From NCBI GenBank assembly GCA_000750105.3, contig JPHH03000017.1, positions 186,001 through 250,000 on the forward strand: 64,000 nucleotides of DNA, in the 5' to 3' direction. The notes beneath the pieces are model-generated. The model was given only the letters and a program-made list of their open reading frames with translations, made no database searches and was not told where the DNA came from. Below, one piece after another: positions 22,001 to 33,265 of this stretch. The stretch comes from Tolypocladium sp. Sup5 PDA-1. Its lineage: Eukaryota; Ascomycota; Sordariomycetes; Hypocreales; Ophiocordycipitaceae. Positions within the stretch are counted from its first letter, which is position 1; every line of letters starts with the position of its first letter. Made by a program: the position numbers and the translations under genes.

Positions 22001-25000
22001 ATGGCCGTCATCCACCATGGCGGCAAAGACGCAGACAGTCTGCCCACCATGACGGCGACCGACAAAGCAGACCGCGCCAGCTCAATAGATACGTCTGTGG
22101 ACCAGTCTATCATTCACGGGGAGCGAGGAGAAGGGCGGTTTTCGCTATCTGGCGCCGGAAATCTCTCACTAGACGACGTCGAGGCCGTCGAGGTCCGGAT
22201 TCGCAACCTTTCTGTGTCGGTCAACACGGCACCGTCGTGGCTCGAGCCGGCGACGTACCAGGATTTACTGGCTGCAAAGTTCAGGACAACGCCATGCATC
22301 AAAGGGCTTTTGCATTCGGTCGCCGCCGACCTCCAACCCGGGTCCCTCACAGCCATTATTGGGGGCAGCGGATCTGGCAAGACGACACTCCTCAACACCA
22401 TGGCCGAGAGGGTAACGAGCTCGAGGTTGAGCCAGGGGGGATTGACGACATTCAACGGAAAATTGGGCGTCCACAACATAAGGCACGCCTACGTTATGCA
22501 GCAGGATATCCTTCTCCCGACGCTCACAGTCAGGGAAACTCTACAATACTCGGCGGACTTGCGACTTCCGCCATCTACATTAGCCCAGGATCGCCTAAGG
22601 GTTGTCGAGGAAGTCATTCGAGAGCTTGGCCTGAAAGAGTGTGCCGATACACGGATCGGCAACAGCCAGCACCGAGGCTGCTCTGGCGGCGAAAAGAGGC
22701 GTGTTAGCATCGGAGTCCAGCTGCTAGCGAACCCATCCGTGCTCTTTCTCGACGAGCCCACTACGGGCCTTGACGCGACGAGTGCCTTTCAGCTGGTGCG
22801 GACGCTGAAGGCTTTAGCCCAAAAGGGGCGGACCATCATAACGACGATACACCAGCCTCGATCGGAGATTTGGGATCTGTTCGATAACCTCATCGTCTTG
22901 TCCAGGGGTAATCCAGTCTACTCTGGCTCCATTCCTGACTGCATCCCCTGGTTCAAAGCCCAAGGGTTCCAATTGCCGCCGTTTGTCAACCCAGCCGAGT
23001 ACATCATCGACATTGCGGCCGTGGACAATCGTACGCCAGAGTTGGAGGAAGAAAGCAGCACTCGCGTAGAGGCGCTGACAGCCGCTTGGCGCTCAGAGAG
23101 TGAAAGCCGTTTCAATCCCTTGTCTACACCCATAAGCACCAGGCATCGGAAGCGAAGGTCAGAGGCCGAGAAACACGCGAGTTTCTTACGGCAACTGCGA
23201 GTCCTGACCGATCGTACCCTAAAGGTGACATATCGGGATCCCCTCGGCATGGCAGCTTCCATCATGGAGGCAATTCTGATGGGTATCGTAACTGGCTATC
23301 TGTTTTACGACCTCGGCCGTGACCAGGCCGGCATTAGGTCACGGGAGGGCGGTCTTTACACGGCAGCAGGCCTGCAAGGGTACCTGATTCTCATCTTTGA
23401 GGTCTACCGGATGACCATCGACATTCCTACCTTTGACCGTGAGTCCTCGGAGAACTGCGTTGATGCTCTACCATTTATCCTTTCACGCCGCCTGGCACGG
23501 ATGCCCACCGAGGATGTTCCAGTGCCCTTTCTGTTCTCGGTCTTGGTGTACTTCATGGCTGGCTTCGACCGCGAGGTTAAAAAGTTCTTCATCTTCTTCG
23601 CCGTCGCCTTGGTCAACCAATATGTTGCTGTTACATGCGCAATGGCCTGCGTTGTGGCCGTACGACATTTTGCTGGGGCAAGCTTAATTGCGAACCTGGT
23701 ATTCACTCTGCAGAGTATCGCCTGCGGCATGTTCATCCAGGTCAACACCATACCAGTGTACGTGCGATGGCTGAAGTGGATCACCTACACAGTAAGTTTT
23801 GTTCAAAGGGTGCTAAACTGAGGGTATAATCTAACTTGACCCAGTTCTATGCCTTTGGCGCCTACGCCGGCAACGAGTTTCAAGGGAACTTCTACGATTG
23901 CCCGTACCCTGGCGGCCGTTCGAATCCCGCTTGCATTCAATACACCGGTGAGTATGTAATGGACTCCCTCGGCTTCCCCGAAAACTGGATCGCCCGCCCT
24001 ATCATCATCCTGGCGTCCTTTGTTGTCTTCTTTTGTGCTCTTTCGGCCGTCGGGTTGCATTTCCTCAAGGTTGAAATGACTATTGCACGTTCTCGCACAT
24101 CAGACACCGATTTGTCTGCCGGCAAGGAGAAGATGACGGCACGGTCTATCGCGGAAGTACGAACCATTGACCTTGGGCTGGACGATTTTGCACTGGCACT
24201 GGATAAACGAGCAGTTTCTGGCAAGAAGCTTCCACGCAAAACGATCTTTCACCCTGTTACGACGTCGTTTCAGGCAGGCGTGTTGAATGTCATCATGGGC
24301 CCTTCGGGAAGCGGCAAGACGTCCCTTCTGAATGCCATGGCGCTGCGGCTGCGCAATTCTATCGGCACCAAGTATCGTCCATCCGGCAAGCTCACCTTTA
24401 ACGGTGCCATACCATCCGACTCTGTTATTCGTTCTGTTTGCTCCTACGTATGCCAGGACGACGACGCGCTTCTGCCCTCCTTAACTGTCCGCGAAACCCT
24501 TCGGTTTGCAGCTGGATTGCGTCTGCCTTCTTTTATGAGCAGCGAGGAAAAGCACCGCCGCGCCGAGGAAGTGTTGATGAAGATGGGCCTAAAGGACTGT
24601 GCCGACAACTTGATTGGAAGCGACATGATCAAGGGAATCTCAGGCGGAGAGAAGCGTCGCGTTTCCATTGCCGTCCAAGTTCTCACTGATCCTCGCATCT
24701 TGCTGCTCGACGAGCCTACCTCTGGGCTTGACGCGTTTACAGCCAGTTCGATCATGGAAGTTCTCCAGGGCTTGGCGAATGAAGGCCGAACACTCATTTT
24801 AACAATCCATCAAGCCCGCTCAGACTTGTTCAAGCATTTCGGCAACGTGCTTTTACTTGCACGCGGAGGTTCGCCAGTCTATGCAGGCGCCGCAAAGGAG
24901 ATGCTGGGGTACTTTGGGAGGCATGGCTACGACTGCCCGCAGCATACCAACCCGGCGGACTTTGCGCTAGATATGATAACGATCGATCTACAGCAAGACG

Positions 25001-26196
25001 ACAGAGAAGCGTCCAGCCGGGAAAGAGTGCAGAGGCTAATCAAGCAATGGGGTGACCGCGGAGAGGGGGTGCTTGAGAAAGGCAATGATCGCCTGCCGGG
25101 CATTCAGGAAGCCGAGGAGCCAGACGAGAAAGCCCCTGAAACGACAGAATCCGAGGAACAAGCAGAAAGTGCCCCGGTTTCCGAAGCCATAGTTATCGAT
25201 GAGCAGAGTCAAGCTCTTTCTCGCACGGCCCCAAAGCCCACAACATCACCACGCAAGTCATTCAACAAGGCAAATCTCTCAACCCCGGCCGAACTGGGCG
25301 CCTTGATCCGCAAGCGGGCATCTTTGCACACCGCGCTACCGCTGCTTCTTCACCGAGCCATCATCAATACTCGTCGACAGCCTCAGCTGATTATGGCACG
25401 AACGATGCAGGTGGTTGGTTTGGCCGTCGTGTTCACCCTGTTTTTCGCGCCGCTGGACAACGACTACTTTTCGGTCCAGAATCGAATGGGTTTCGTGCAG
25501 GAACTTGGAGCATTCTACTTTGTCGGCATGCTCCAGAACGTGGCAGTGTATCCGAACGAGCGCGACGTCTTTTACCGAGAGGACGACGACGGCGTGTACA
25601 GCGTCGATGCCTTCCTGGCCTCGTACACAATCCTCGAGCTCCCTTTCGAGATCATCAGTTGTCTATTGTTCGGCTTGCTCTCAGCTCTGGCTGTGGGACT
25701 GCCGCGGACGGTGACAATGTACTTTGTCTGCGTCTTCGCTTGTTTCGGCGTCGTGTCCTGCGGCGAGAGCCTGGGCATCATGTTCAACACGCTCTTCGGT
25801 CATACGGGCTTTGCTATCAATATCATGGGCGTTTTCTTGTCCGTGGCGAATGCCATGGCCGGCGTCCTGTCCATTGACATGCCAGAGTTGTTCAAGGCCG
25901 TTAACTATCTATCCCCGATTCGTTACGCGACTCGCGCCGTGGCTCCTTACTCGCTGCGTGGAGTAAAGTTCACTTGCACCGATGCGCAGCGACTTCCCGA
26001 CGGGGGCTGTCCGATTGCGACAGGCGAGCAAGTACTGGCGCTGTACAACTTTGATGTTGATCCGGTGGTAAATGTAGCATCTATGGCGGCATGTGTTGTG
26101 GTGTATCGCGTATTAGCCTGGATTTTGCTAAAGGCGATGAGAGCGAGATGGAGAGACAAGAAGGTACGAGAGAAGAATGTACGAGACAAGAAGTGA
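22001..26196 (+). CDS. Full-length ABCG-type ABC transporter
   Basis: Two exons, 22001-23791 and 23845-26196, are joined by a GTAAGT...CAG intron of 53 nt; the product has 1380 residues. The order is ABC-TMD-ABC-TMD. The first nucleotide-binding domain has Walker A GGSGSGKT (121-128), signature CSGGEKRR (227-234) and Walker B VLFLDEP (about 247-253). The second has GPSGSGKT (749-756), ISGGEKRR (about 862-869) and ILLLDEP. Both halves keep canonical Walker residues, unlike PDR-type pumps where the first site is degenerate. An acidic linker (about 1010-1080) separates NBD2 from TMD2. The arrangement resembles Saccharomyces YOL075C and other white-type full ABCG proteins, for which export of lipids or hydrophobic compounds is suspected. 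The start could also be the ATG at 22049. Confidence 0.92.
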
Positions 26197-26858
26197 GGTC
26201 TTGAGACAGCGCCGAGAGACAGCTGTCGCGGGAGCTTCCGTTGTCCTTGGCCTACCCCTACCTTCAAGTCGATCAATTGTCATGGCTTGGGGGAGCAGCG
26301 GAAGAAAATTAAATTACATTTCAATGAGCCCGCCTTTTTCTTTTTGGCTAAAAGTCGAGCTTCTCGGGCTATCGGCTGGCAACTTCGTTGCTGTGGTGTA
26401 GGAAGTACTTCGTAGTCAACAGTAAGTAAGTACATAGCAACATGAAGCCCCATGGGGCAGTTCTTCACCATCTTCACATGCATAAGGTGCTGCGATTGCT
26501 ACACCACCATTAGGTTAAGCTAAATGGACCATTTCGATCGGCTTTTTGGTCAGAAATTGTTCAATCGACGGGCCCGTTTTTGCGCTAGCTTAATGCTAGA
26601 TTGTCTCGAAGCCAGGCACAACGCGGGCTTGGTGGCAGTCTATGACGTGGTGGCTAATACTTTCATGTCCAGAAACGTCACCATTTCGTTTGGGAATCGG
26701 GACAACACCACAGTATGAAAGGCAATGGCTGTCCAGTTTTGGCCGAAAAGAGGCTCCGCCAAGGGCACAATTGCACGCCATTTAGAATCTCAATCGGTCC
26801 ATTGCAGCAGAGATCAGTCGACTCGACCAATAGAGGCAACAGAAACCTTGAACGAAAG
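26197..26858. other. Intergenic
   Basis: It holds GTACTTCGTA at 26405-26414. An upstream in-frame ATG at 26715 would extend the next gene by 48 residues of unlikely sequence. Nothing else was seen. Confidence 0.4.
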
Positions 26859-27856
26859 ATGAAGGACCAAAGCACAGTAATTAAGGAGTTCAACGAGCTT
26901 GTCAACATGAAAGCCTCGGAACTTGAGAGTTGGTTGAAGTCGGACGACTCTCAGAGCGCCGGGTGGCCAAAGGAGGGCGCGGATGGAGAGTCTGTCGGCC
27001 ATGACAGTGGTGGCAAGATCATCGAGATCCTCAAGACGAACCCGGGGAAGGACGCCGAAAAGTATACGGACGATCAGATACAGCACATGAGAAAAGTTGT
27101 TTCCTACTGGTAGGTCAATACCGCGTTGCGTTTGCAGGAGATTCTTAAGTGCTAACTGAGATGCGCCAAACTACAGCAAGCGACATCTCGCCCAGGAGGA
27201 AAAGGGAAACAGTGAAAAGTCAACGGAGGAGGTAAAGAAGACTAAGTCTTATGCCTCACTCAAGAACTGGGGCCACGATATCCTCAAGAAGAAGAATGAG
27301 ACGAAGGGAAACAGCAAGAGGGGAGACAAAGATGACAGCAAAAGGCAGGCAGGAGATAAAAGAAAGGCACTCGAAGATGATTCGGGATCTAACAAGAAGA
27401 GAGAAGTCGAAAAGGGTAAGAAAGAAGAAGACGAGGGTAAGAAAGAAGAAGAAGAAGAGGAAGAAGAAGAAGATGGTGGTGGAGAGGACAACGAAACCAA
27501 CGGCACCGGTTCGAATGGTTGTGGCAAAAAGCAAAAGAGTGGCGGAGAGAAAGGCAAGGAGGATGGCAAAGTCTCCGACAAGCCAACAAAGGGCCCCGAG
27601 GTGGATGAGACGGTGAGCTGGAATTGGGGCAACGGTCAGCCGGAAGGCAAGGTTCTCGACGTCAAGGACGAGAAGTACGTTGAACCATTCGCCAACACCC
27701 CCGTACTGCAGAACCCAGTTACTGATCGCAGGCAGAACCACAATCAAGACGAAGAAAGGAAATGAAGTGAGTCGAAAAGGTGACCCTGAGGATCCCGCGG
27801 TGGTGGTAGACGCTGGCAAGTCGAAGGCTATCAAGTTGGCCCATGAGCTCAATTAG
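26859..27856 (+). CDS. DUF3140 plus Hva1-TUDOR domain protein
   Basis: Three exons, 26859-27109, 27177-27674 and 27736-27856, give 289 residues. Residues 5-122 match the DUF3140 pattern: KEFNELVNM, a helix ending ESWLKSDDSQSAGW, ESVGHDSGGKIIEIL, HMRKVVSYCKRHLAQ and SLKNWGHDILKKK. A highly charged Lys/Glu linker (about 123-220) contains a run of glutamates. The last about 65 residues (DETVSWNWGNGQPEGKV to the end, with DPEDPAVVV) match the hypervirulence-associated TUDOR (Hva1) domain. The last acceptor must be the second of two close AGs to keep frame. DUF3140 and Hva1 domains are both common in bacteria and fungi; their role is not known. The pairing suggests a small nucleic-acid- or chromatin-binding protein, which is inference. 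Confidence 0.85.
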
Positions 27857-28648
27857 CAATGCACGAAGAGCGTAAGCCCAGCACCGCGACAGAGAATCAA
27901 AACGTTTTATTTTATACCTCAAGTTATCGAACCACCGATGCACATGATGCTTGATACGTACGTACTATCAGAGCTACTCGCTCTCAAGCGTGTACCCATC
28001 GGTATTGAACGGGGAGGTGCCAAACGTCGTCAATAGTATCAACTTTTGCCCAGAACACTACATAATTGCTATAGGGCCACGGCCGGCGATAGTTCTTGAT
28101 GTGCCGCCTTTGGTTGGCCTGGCCGGTGAAGTCCTTGGTTTGGTAAGAGCATGCCACGACGGGGCAGTTCTGTTAGTTCCAGCCGCGATGCGTATACTCT
28201 CTCATGCCGCGGAGTCTCGTGAAAAAATATGAAGGGCGTACAATACGCACAACCTGGTTTCAGAGATTCGGTCCCGAAGCCACGGAATATTTGGTGATGA
28301 GAATCAGCCATTTCTTTCGACTTGAGCTTTATCCCGTTGCTAGAGCTCACCGTATCGAAAAACAGTCAAGGAAGAGCGAGGCCTTCTATGAATAGTGACA
28401 AATTCAAGAGATAATATTGAACTCGGGGAAACTGAGCAACTTTGGGGAATATTCAGCAATTCGAGGAATGCTAGGAAATTCAAGGAATACGGAGCAACAT
28501 GGACCGAGTCTAGAAAGCGCTCTTGCTGAGCTCAAAGACCGACGATACTCTCTCGACTCTTGTCTGACCAGCATAGGACCAACGGCACTGAGCTCGGCAG
28601 TTGTTGGTGTTTGAAATGATCTGATGCAATGTGCTGAGCAGAGTCCAG
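27857..28648. other. Intergenic
   Basis: Only short frames are present. The part at 28410-28520 repeats words such as GAATATTC and GGAAATTCAAGGAATA irregularly. No gene was seen. Confidence 0.4.
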
Positions 28649-29035
28649 TCACTTCGCCGACCGCAGTTTCTCAGTCAATCCCCACCTGCCGGACGTTGAC
28701 AGCGTCAACTCGTGCCAGAACAGTGATGTGTGATGGATGAAGGAGGTACTAACCAGACTCGCAAGCGCTTGCTTTGTGTCTTTCGTGACCAACAAAACTC
28801 TGAAACATTCACAGTCGAGCATCTCAGCCAACAGGTCTTCGTTGTGGTTATCTTCGTGCATGTCGAGAGTCCCATACTGCTTGTCCTCAACTGCCTGCCG
28901 GTACCACTCCACAAGCTCGCACCCCAGTTCCAGGGCGGCACGGACTGAGATCCGGACGGTTGTCTCCCATAATGGTTCGGTACCATTCGCCTGGGCTGCT
29001 GGGGCGGGTGCGCTTGTTTGCGTCTGTTGAGACAT
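28649..29035 (-). CDS. Small hypothetical protein
   Basis: The frame from ATG 29035 encodes 128 residues. The N-terminus is Gln/Ala/Pro-rich, followed by a compact helical region (TVRISVRAALELGCELVEWY, LLAEMLDCECFRVLLVTKD). A typical fungal intron could be removed near the end (28753-28686, GTTAGT donor, CAG acceptor). The protein would then end at 28671 after SLVGID, and the His/Phe-rich tail would not be translated. That spliced form looks more natural. The family is not recognised. Confidence 0.55.
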   Translation of the reverse strand: MSQQTQTSAPAPAAQANGTEPLWETTVRISVRAALELGCELVEWYRQAVEDKQYGTLDMHEDNHNEDLLAEMLDCECFRVLLVTKDTKQALASLVSTSFIHHTSLFWHELTLSTSGRWGLTEKLRSAK

Positions 29036-29715
29036 TATTCAAGAGAAAGGTAGGTTATACATATATACCGTACGTGGCAACAGGAAGTAGTTGTCTAGAG
29101 AAACACGTGCAAGAGGCCTCCTTTTTAACGCGACGTCATGCCTAGCTACCTTCGGGAAGATCAGCCATTCAACCCAACGGCAGGGAGTCATCGAAGTGCC
29201 TTGTGGTGGCTATGTGGTAGCTTATCCCGCCGTAGCCCTCTTTTAAGCACGATATGAAGTAATAACCCATCCGCTTTGGCAATATTAGCCAGCTGTCCCT
29301 CGTATTCTACCGTATGCTATGCGGGGCCTCACTTCGGCCCTGGGCCGTCTGGGGGCGGGGCGCAGTCTAAAGCCTTGTAGGGTTTATTAGCTACTTGCTA
29401 CTCGCCCAAAACGCTTTGGCAATGTCAGTATGGACTACAGAGTAAGGATTCCCGGCGTTCGCCGAGATGGCAGCCCTTGTCTGCACATGAGTCTTCTTTC
29501 AGAATCTTATTCAAGTAAACATTGCCTCCATATATACAGTGGCACTCTTTATACATTTTAGAGAGGCAAGGGCTTTTAAAAGCGATTGTATGAACGATAT
29601 AGGAAAATATTCCGGTTCGTGGAGTTCCTTGTGGGGACTCGAGAGACACTATTGCTCTTGGTTCATGCGACGTACATTTTGCACTGCTATTCATAAAGTA
29701 ACAAAGCCACCACAT
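29036..29715. other. Intergenic, partly AT-rich
   Basis: The stretch mixes an AT-rich part (29380-29600) with a GC-rich hairpin-prone block at about 29319-29364 (GGGCCTCACTTCGGCCC and following G-runs). It looks like old mobile-element debris, but no coding remnant is recognisable. Confidence 0.35.
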
Positions 29716-31183
29716 CTACCCGGAAAACTTGACAGAGTAGATACCGCGCTCAATGCTGTTGACGAGAAGGTATCCACTCTTGAAGTAAGGGTAAACAGAC
29801 CAAGCACCGTTGAACGTGACCTCGCCGCCCTGGGCATCATCCTCCGGGTGCACATCGAAGAAGCCAATCTCCTTGAACTGAGCGCCCGAGTCGTCCTCCA
29901 CAATAGAGGAAACGTTAACCATGCGCAGGCCAGAGCCGTAGTTGCTCTGGTACGCGATTCCGTCAATAATGTACTGGTTGTGGTCGATGGACTTGACGGG
30001 GCTCTTGTACACTCCCGTAAAGACGGGGTTCTCCAGGTCAGACACGTCCACAATGTATGTGGTCGTATGACCATCAGCAGCAGGGCCTGTGCCCATTTGC
30101 TCGTCTGCTTCGTCGTCCAGAAGGAGGTAGCGTTGGTCGTTGGTTGCCAGCCATCCCTGGTGCGTGTAGGTCGCCCCCTTGTAAGTCGTGCGAGAAAGCT
30201 GCCGCGGCAAGTCACGAGTCGTTACATCAACGATAGTTAAGCTGTCCTCGTTAAAATTTAGGCACACTTCGTGCCCCTGATAGTCGCGTTGAGGTCCACG
30301 GTAGATGACGCATTGTGCGTCGTGCGTGTAGCCATCCTCGGAGACACAACCGTTGTCCTGAGGGCGGCGGGGGTTGGAGACGTCAATCATCCATAAGCCA
30401 CCTCGGCACTTCTCGTTTCTGGCAGTACCGACCGCGAAAATTGTGTCGGTTTCCTCGTTTGCAACAATGTTGTGGCTGCTGCCGAAGCCGCGGAAGAGCG
30501 CAGCCAGATCGCTGCGGGTACTAAAGCTTGGCGGGTTTTTGGGATCGACCTTGAGCAATTTGGTAAGATCGAAGATCTGCAGGCCATGGTCCGGTGCTTC
30601 GGAGCCAATGTAGGCGTGGTTCTTGATGACTTTGATGTCTCTCCAGGTGGAGGCCTCCGTCTGGGTCGGGAGGCGGCCGACGTACTGCAGGCCGCCATCT
30701 TTGAGGACCTCAACAAAAGCAGTACCATCGGCCTGTCCGACAAGCCCAAATTCACGTCCATCGGGGGAAGTCCAACCTGCATTTAGTTTGTCAGCCTAGA
30801 AATTAATCGTGTTGTGGCTGTGAAGCTGATTGCTTACCCCAGACGTCGTTGCCGCGGCGGGACCGGCTCTGAAGGTCCTGATGACGCAGGAAACCCTTCA
30901 GATCGAGTTTGTTGCAGGAATACTCGCCGGCCTTGCCGTCCTTGCATGTGGTGGCCGACTGAACAGTGTAACGGTCCTCGGCAAAAACTCCGGCCCTCTC
31001 GTCCTGAGACTGCTGGTCCAGCTTCATCTGCTTGAGGTATTCCATGGACACGGCATTAGGGGCATTGTAGGCCCGAAGGTCCGCCGGTCCAAAGACAGCC
31101 TTGGCCCTCGCCGCCTTGTTGGGCCTTGCGAGGGCCGTGCCTGCGAGGGCCGCGAGGAGGAGAGATGCAGTTGGGGCCTTCAT
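29716..31183 (-). CDS. Secreted choice-of-anchor-B (LVIVD-repeat) protein
   Basis: Two exons, 31183-30838 and 30776-29716, joined by a 61-nt GTAAGC...CAG intron, give 468 residues. The first about 19 residues form a signal peptide (MKAPTASLLLAALAGTALA). The body is a beta-propeller-like chain of repeats with GLQIFDLTKLLKV, GGLWMIDVSNPRRPQDNGC, SLTIVDVTTRDLPRQL and TTYIVDVSDLENPVFTGVY. This is the LVIVD repeat pattern of the choice-of-anchor-B family. The conserved THDAQCVIYRGPQRDYQGHE and THQGWLATNDQRYLLLDDE blocks are typical of it. The protein should be exported and bind metal or cell-surface partners, but no enzymatic activity is established for the family. No sorting signal follows the last repeat, so it is probably soluble. 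Confidence 0.88.
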
Positions 31184-33265
31184 TGCTGTACGGCGGCTTG
31201 AGTCTGTTGACGATGTAACTCGGACATTCACTCCTATTCATGCCGGCCTTGCCCAGGTCTTTATACTTGATCGGCGCTTGGCATCGGGCCAATTTGCTTC
31301 CAGAATTCACTGTCCGAGATGGGCCCGTTGGTTGAGGACAACCTCGCTTGGATGTTTAAGGTAGGTCGTTATGACACTCGGGCTGTCAACCAGGCTGGTA
31401 TTCGGGACTTGACGAATGGCATCCTCATTGCGGAGAGCCGGGCGTTCTTGGTAGCGTGTGATCGGCATTTCTATATACACACGCGGAGAGGTCTGTGGGC
31501 CGTACAAGTCTTGGAGTGTCGCTCTCCTCGAGAATCAAGCAGTCGGCGTTGCCTCGCTTTGGTGTCACCCGTGTTTGCACAGCCTGCCGGCAGTTGCTGG
31601 AGCGAGGGCCACCGTACGGACTACTGACCAAGCCACCGAGCCCGCCGATGAACAAGAAGTAGATACGCGAGGAACGATTCAACTCCCGTTCTAAGCCATA
31701 CGCAGGGAGACCCGAGTGCAACCAGACGCGGAATTCTTGATGCCTGCCCAACAGCACGGCAACGTGAACCAACGAAAGGGGCGAGAATAAACAATTCTAA
31801 TAAAGTTTTTGATTGGCAGATTGAGGGGGCCGATGGCGATAAACGGCATATAGCAGTCGACTTTACGTTGCTAATGCAGCGTACTTCATAGGCCCGACTG
31901 GATCGCGGCGGAAGCGCGTTCTCCCGCAAAATGTTTGGCGAACAAGTGGATAAGTCATCTGTTGGTCCATCGTCACTGCTGTATTACGGAGTGCTGCCCT
32001 GATGGAGCGGTACATAATGGAAGGCTTGCCGCCTTCCCCTTCCCGCTAGGTTCCCCCGCTCGTGGGGTTTAGTGGCTCGTCGGCCCCGGGATCTGACAGA
32101 CGAGCGGGCGAGTTGCGAACCAGAGAGGCCGGTGATGCCGGGTGGCGCATTTAAGCATGTAGCCTCTCGCACAACACCATCACCTTGTTCTGTGGCACCC
32201 AGTCCCGACCTGCAGCCTCCAGATTGGCCGGCAGTTCTCCGAGATGGTGCTGGGTTGCTGATACTTCGTACGAAAGCCAGCAATACGACATGGTCGTGTA
32301 CGGCCAAGCCAACGGGGCTCCGACGTGCTCGATGACGAGACCAACTGGAAGGCTGCCCACACTTGATAGGGCAGGCCTCCAGTTCGTCGGGACTTTTTGT
32401 CGACGGGTACGGGTCCCGCCAGTACAGCACACCCAAAGTTTGGTGCTCGTGACCAATTGGTACCACGGACCACCATGCGTTCAACAGTACGTGTATCATC
32501 TGGCATTGTCTTGTTCTCGTCGCCCAACACACCAGCCCGTTGTTATACAAGGATAGGTGATAGTAGAAGGATGCCATTATTCATCTCTGTTATCTCTTGC
32601 CTGCTGACTTTCCTATTTTACGCAAGCGCCTCTCTGGCTGGGCGGCCCAGAGGGGGGCATTCAAGGTGGCCGCGTGGCACCGCCTGCCCGCAGAGTCATT
32701 CAAGTCTGTGCCCGATCCATGACTGGGTTGCGAATCGCGATGGCAGTGCGAATTCCGAAACGACGTCCATGCGTCCGAAAGTTAATAAGTGTTCCTCGAG
32801 GTGGCCCGCCGTGCCAGTAGAACCAAGAAATGGCAACAGCCCTGATATACGCCATAGTGGAGCAACGATGAGCAGCCTTAGGGGCAACATGAGGCCTGCG
32901 GCTTATCGTCAGCCATTTCTGTTAAAAAGTCAAGACCGACGTATTCCGACATCAGATTCAGGGCCCGAGGGAGGTTCCAACAAGCGGTACTCCGTACTCC
33001 ATACGTTGAACTCTCGCTTACATTACTGACAAGGGCGAGGAATTCAACAGGGCTGCGTACTGCGGAACCAGCAATGATGACCATGTCTGTTTGAGTATTA
33101 GTCCGTATCCTCCCTGGTAACGACTTAGACCCACAGACGACTACCACTGCAACCTTATGTTAAGTGACAGATCACTCGAACCAAAATTGTATTAGACTGC
33201 ACGCCTCTCAAGGAACACCATGAAACATTCAAGCCCCGCTAGCTCTCGGCTTTCAGGCATCCGTC
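31184..33265. other. 2 kb intergenic region
   Basis: No recognisable gene is present. Dispersed words TACTTCGTA (32262-32270) and GTACTCCGTAC (32987-32997) lie here. The longest frames (up to 210 codons) overlap one another and have no domain. Confidence 0.4.
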
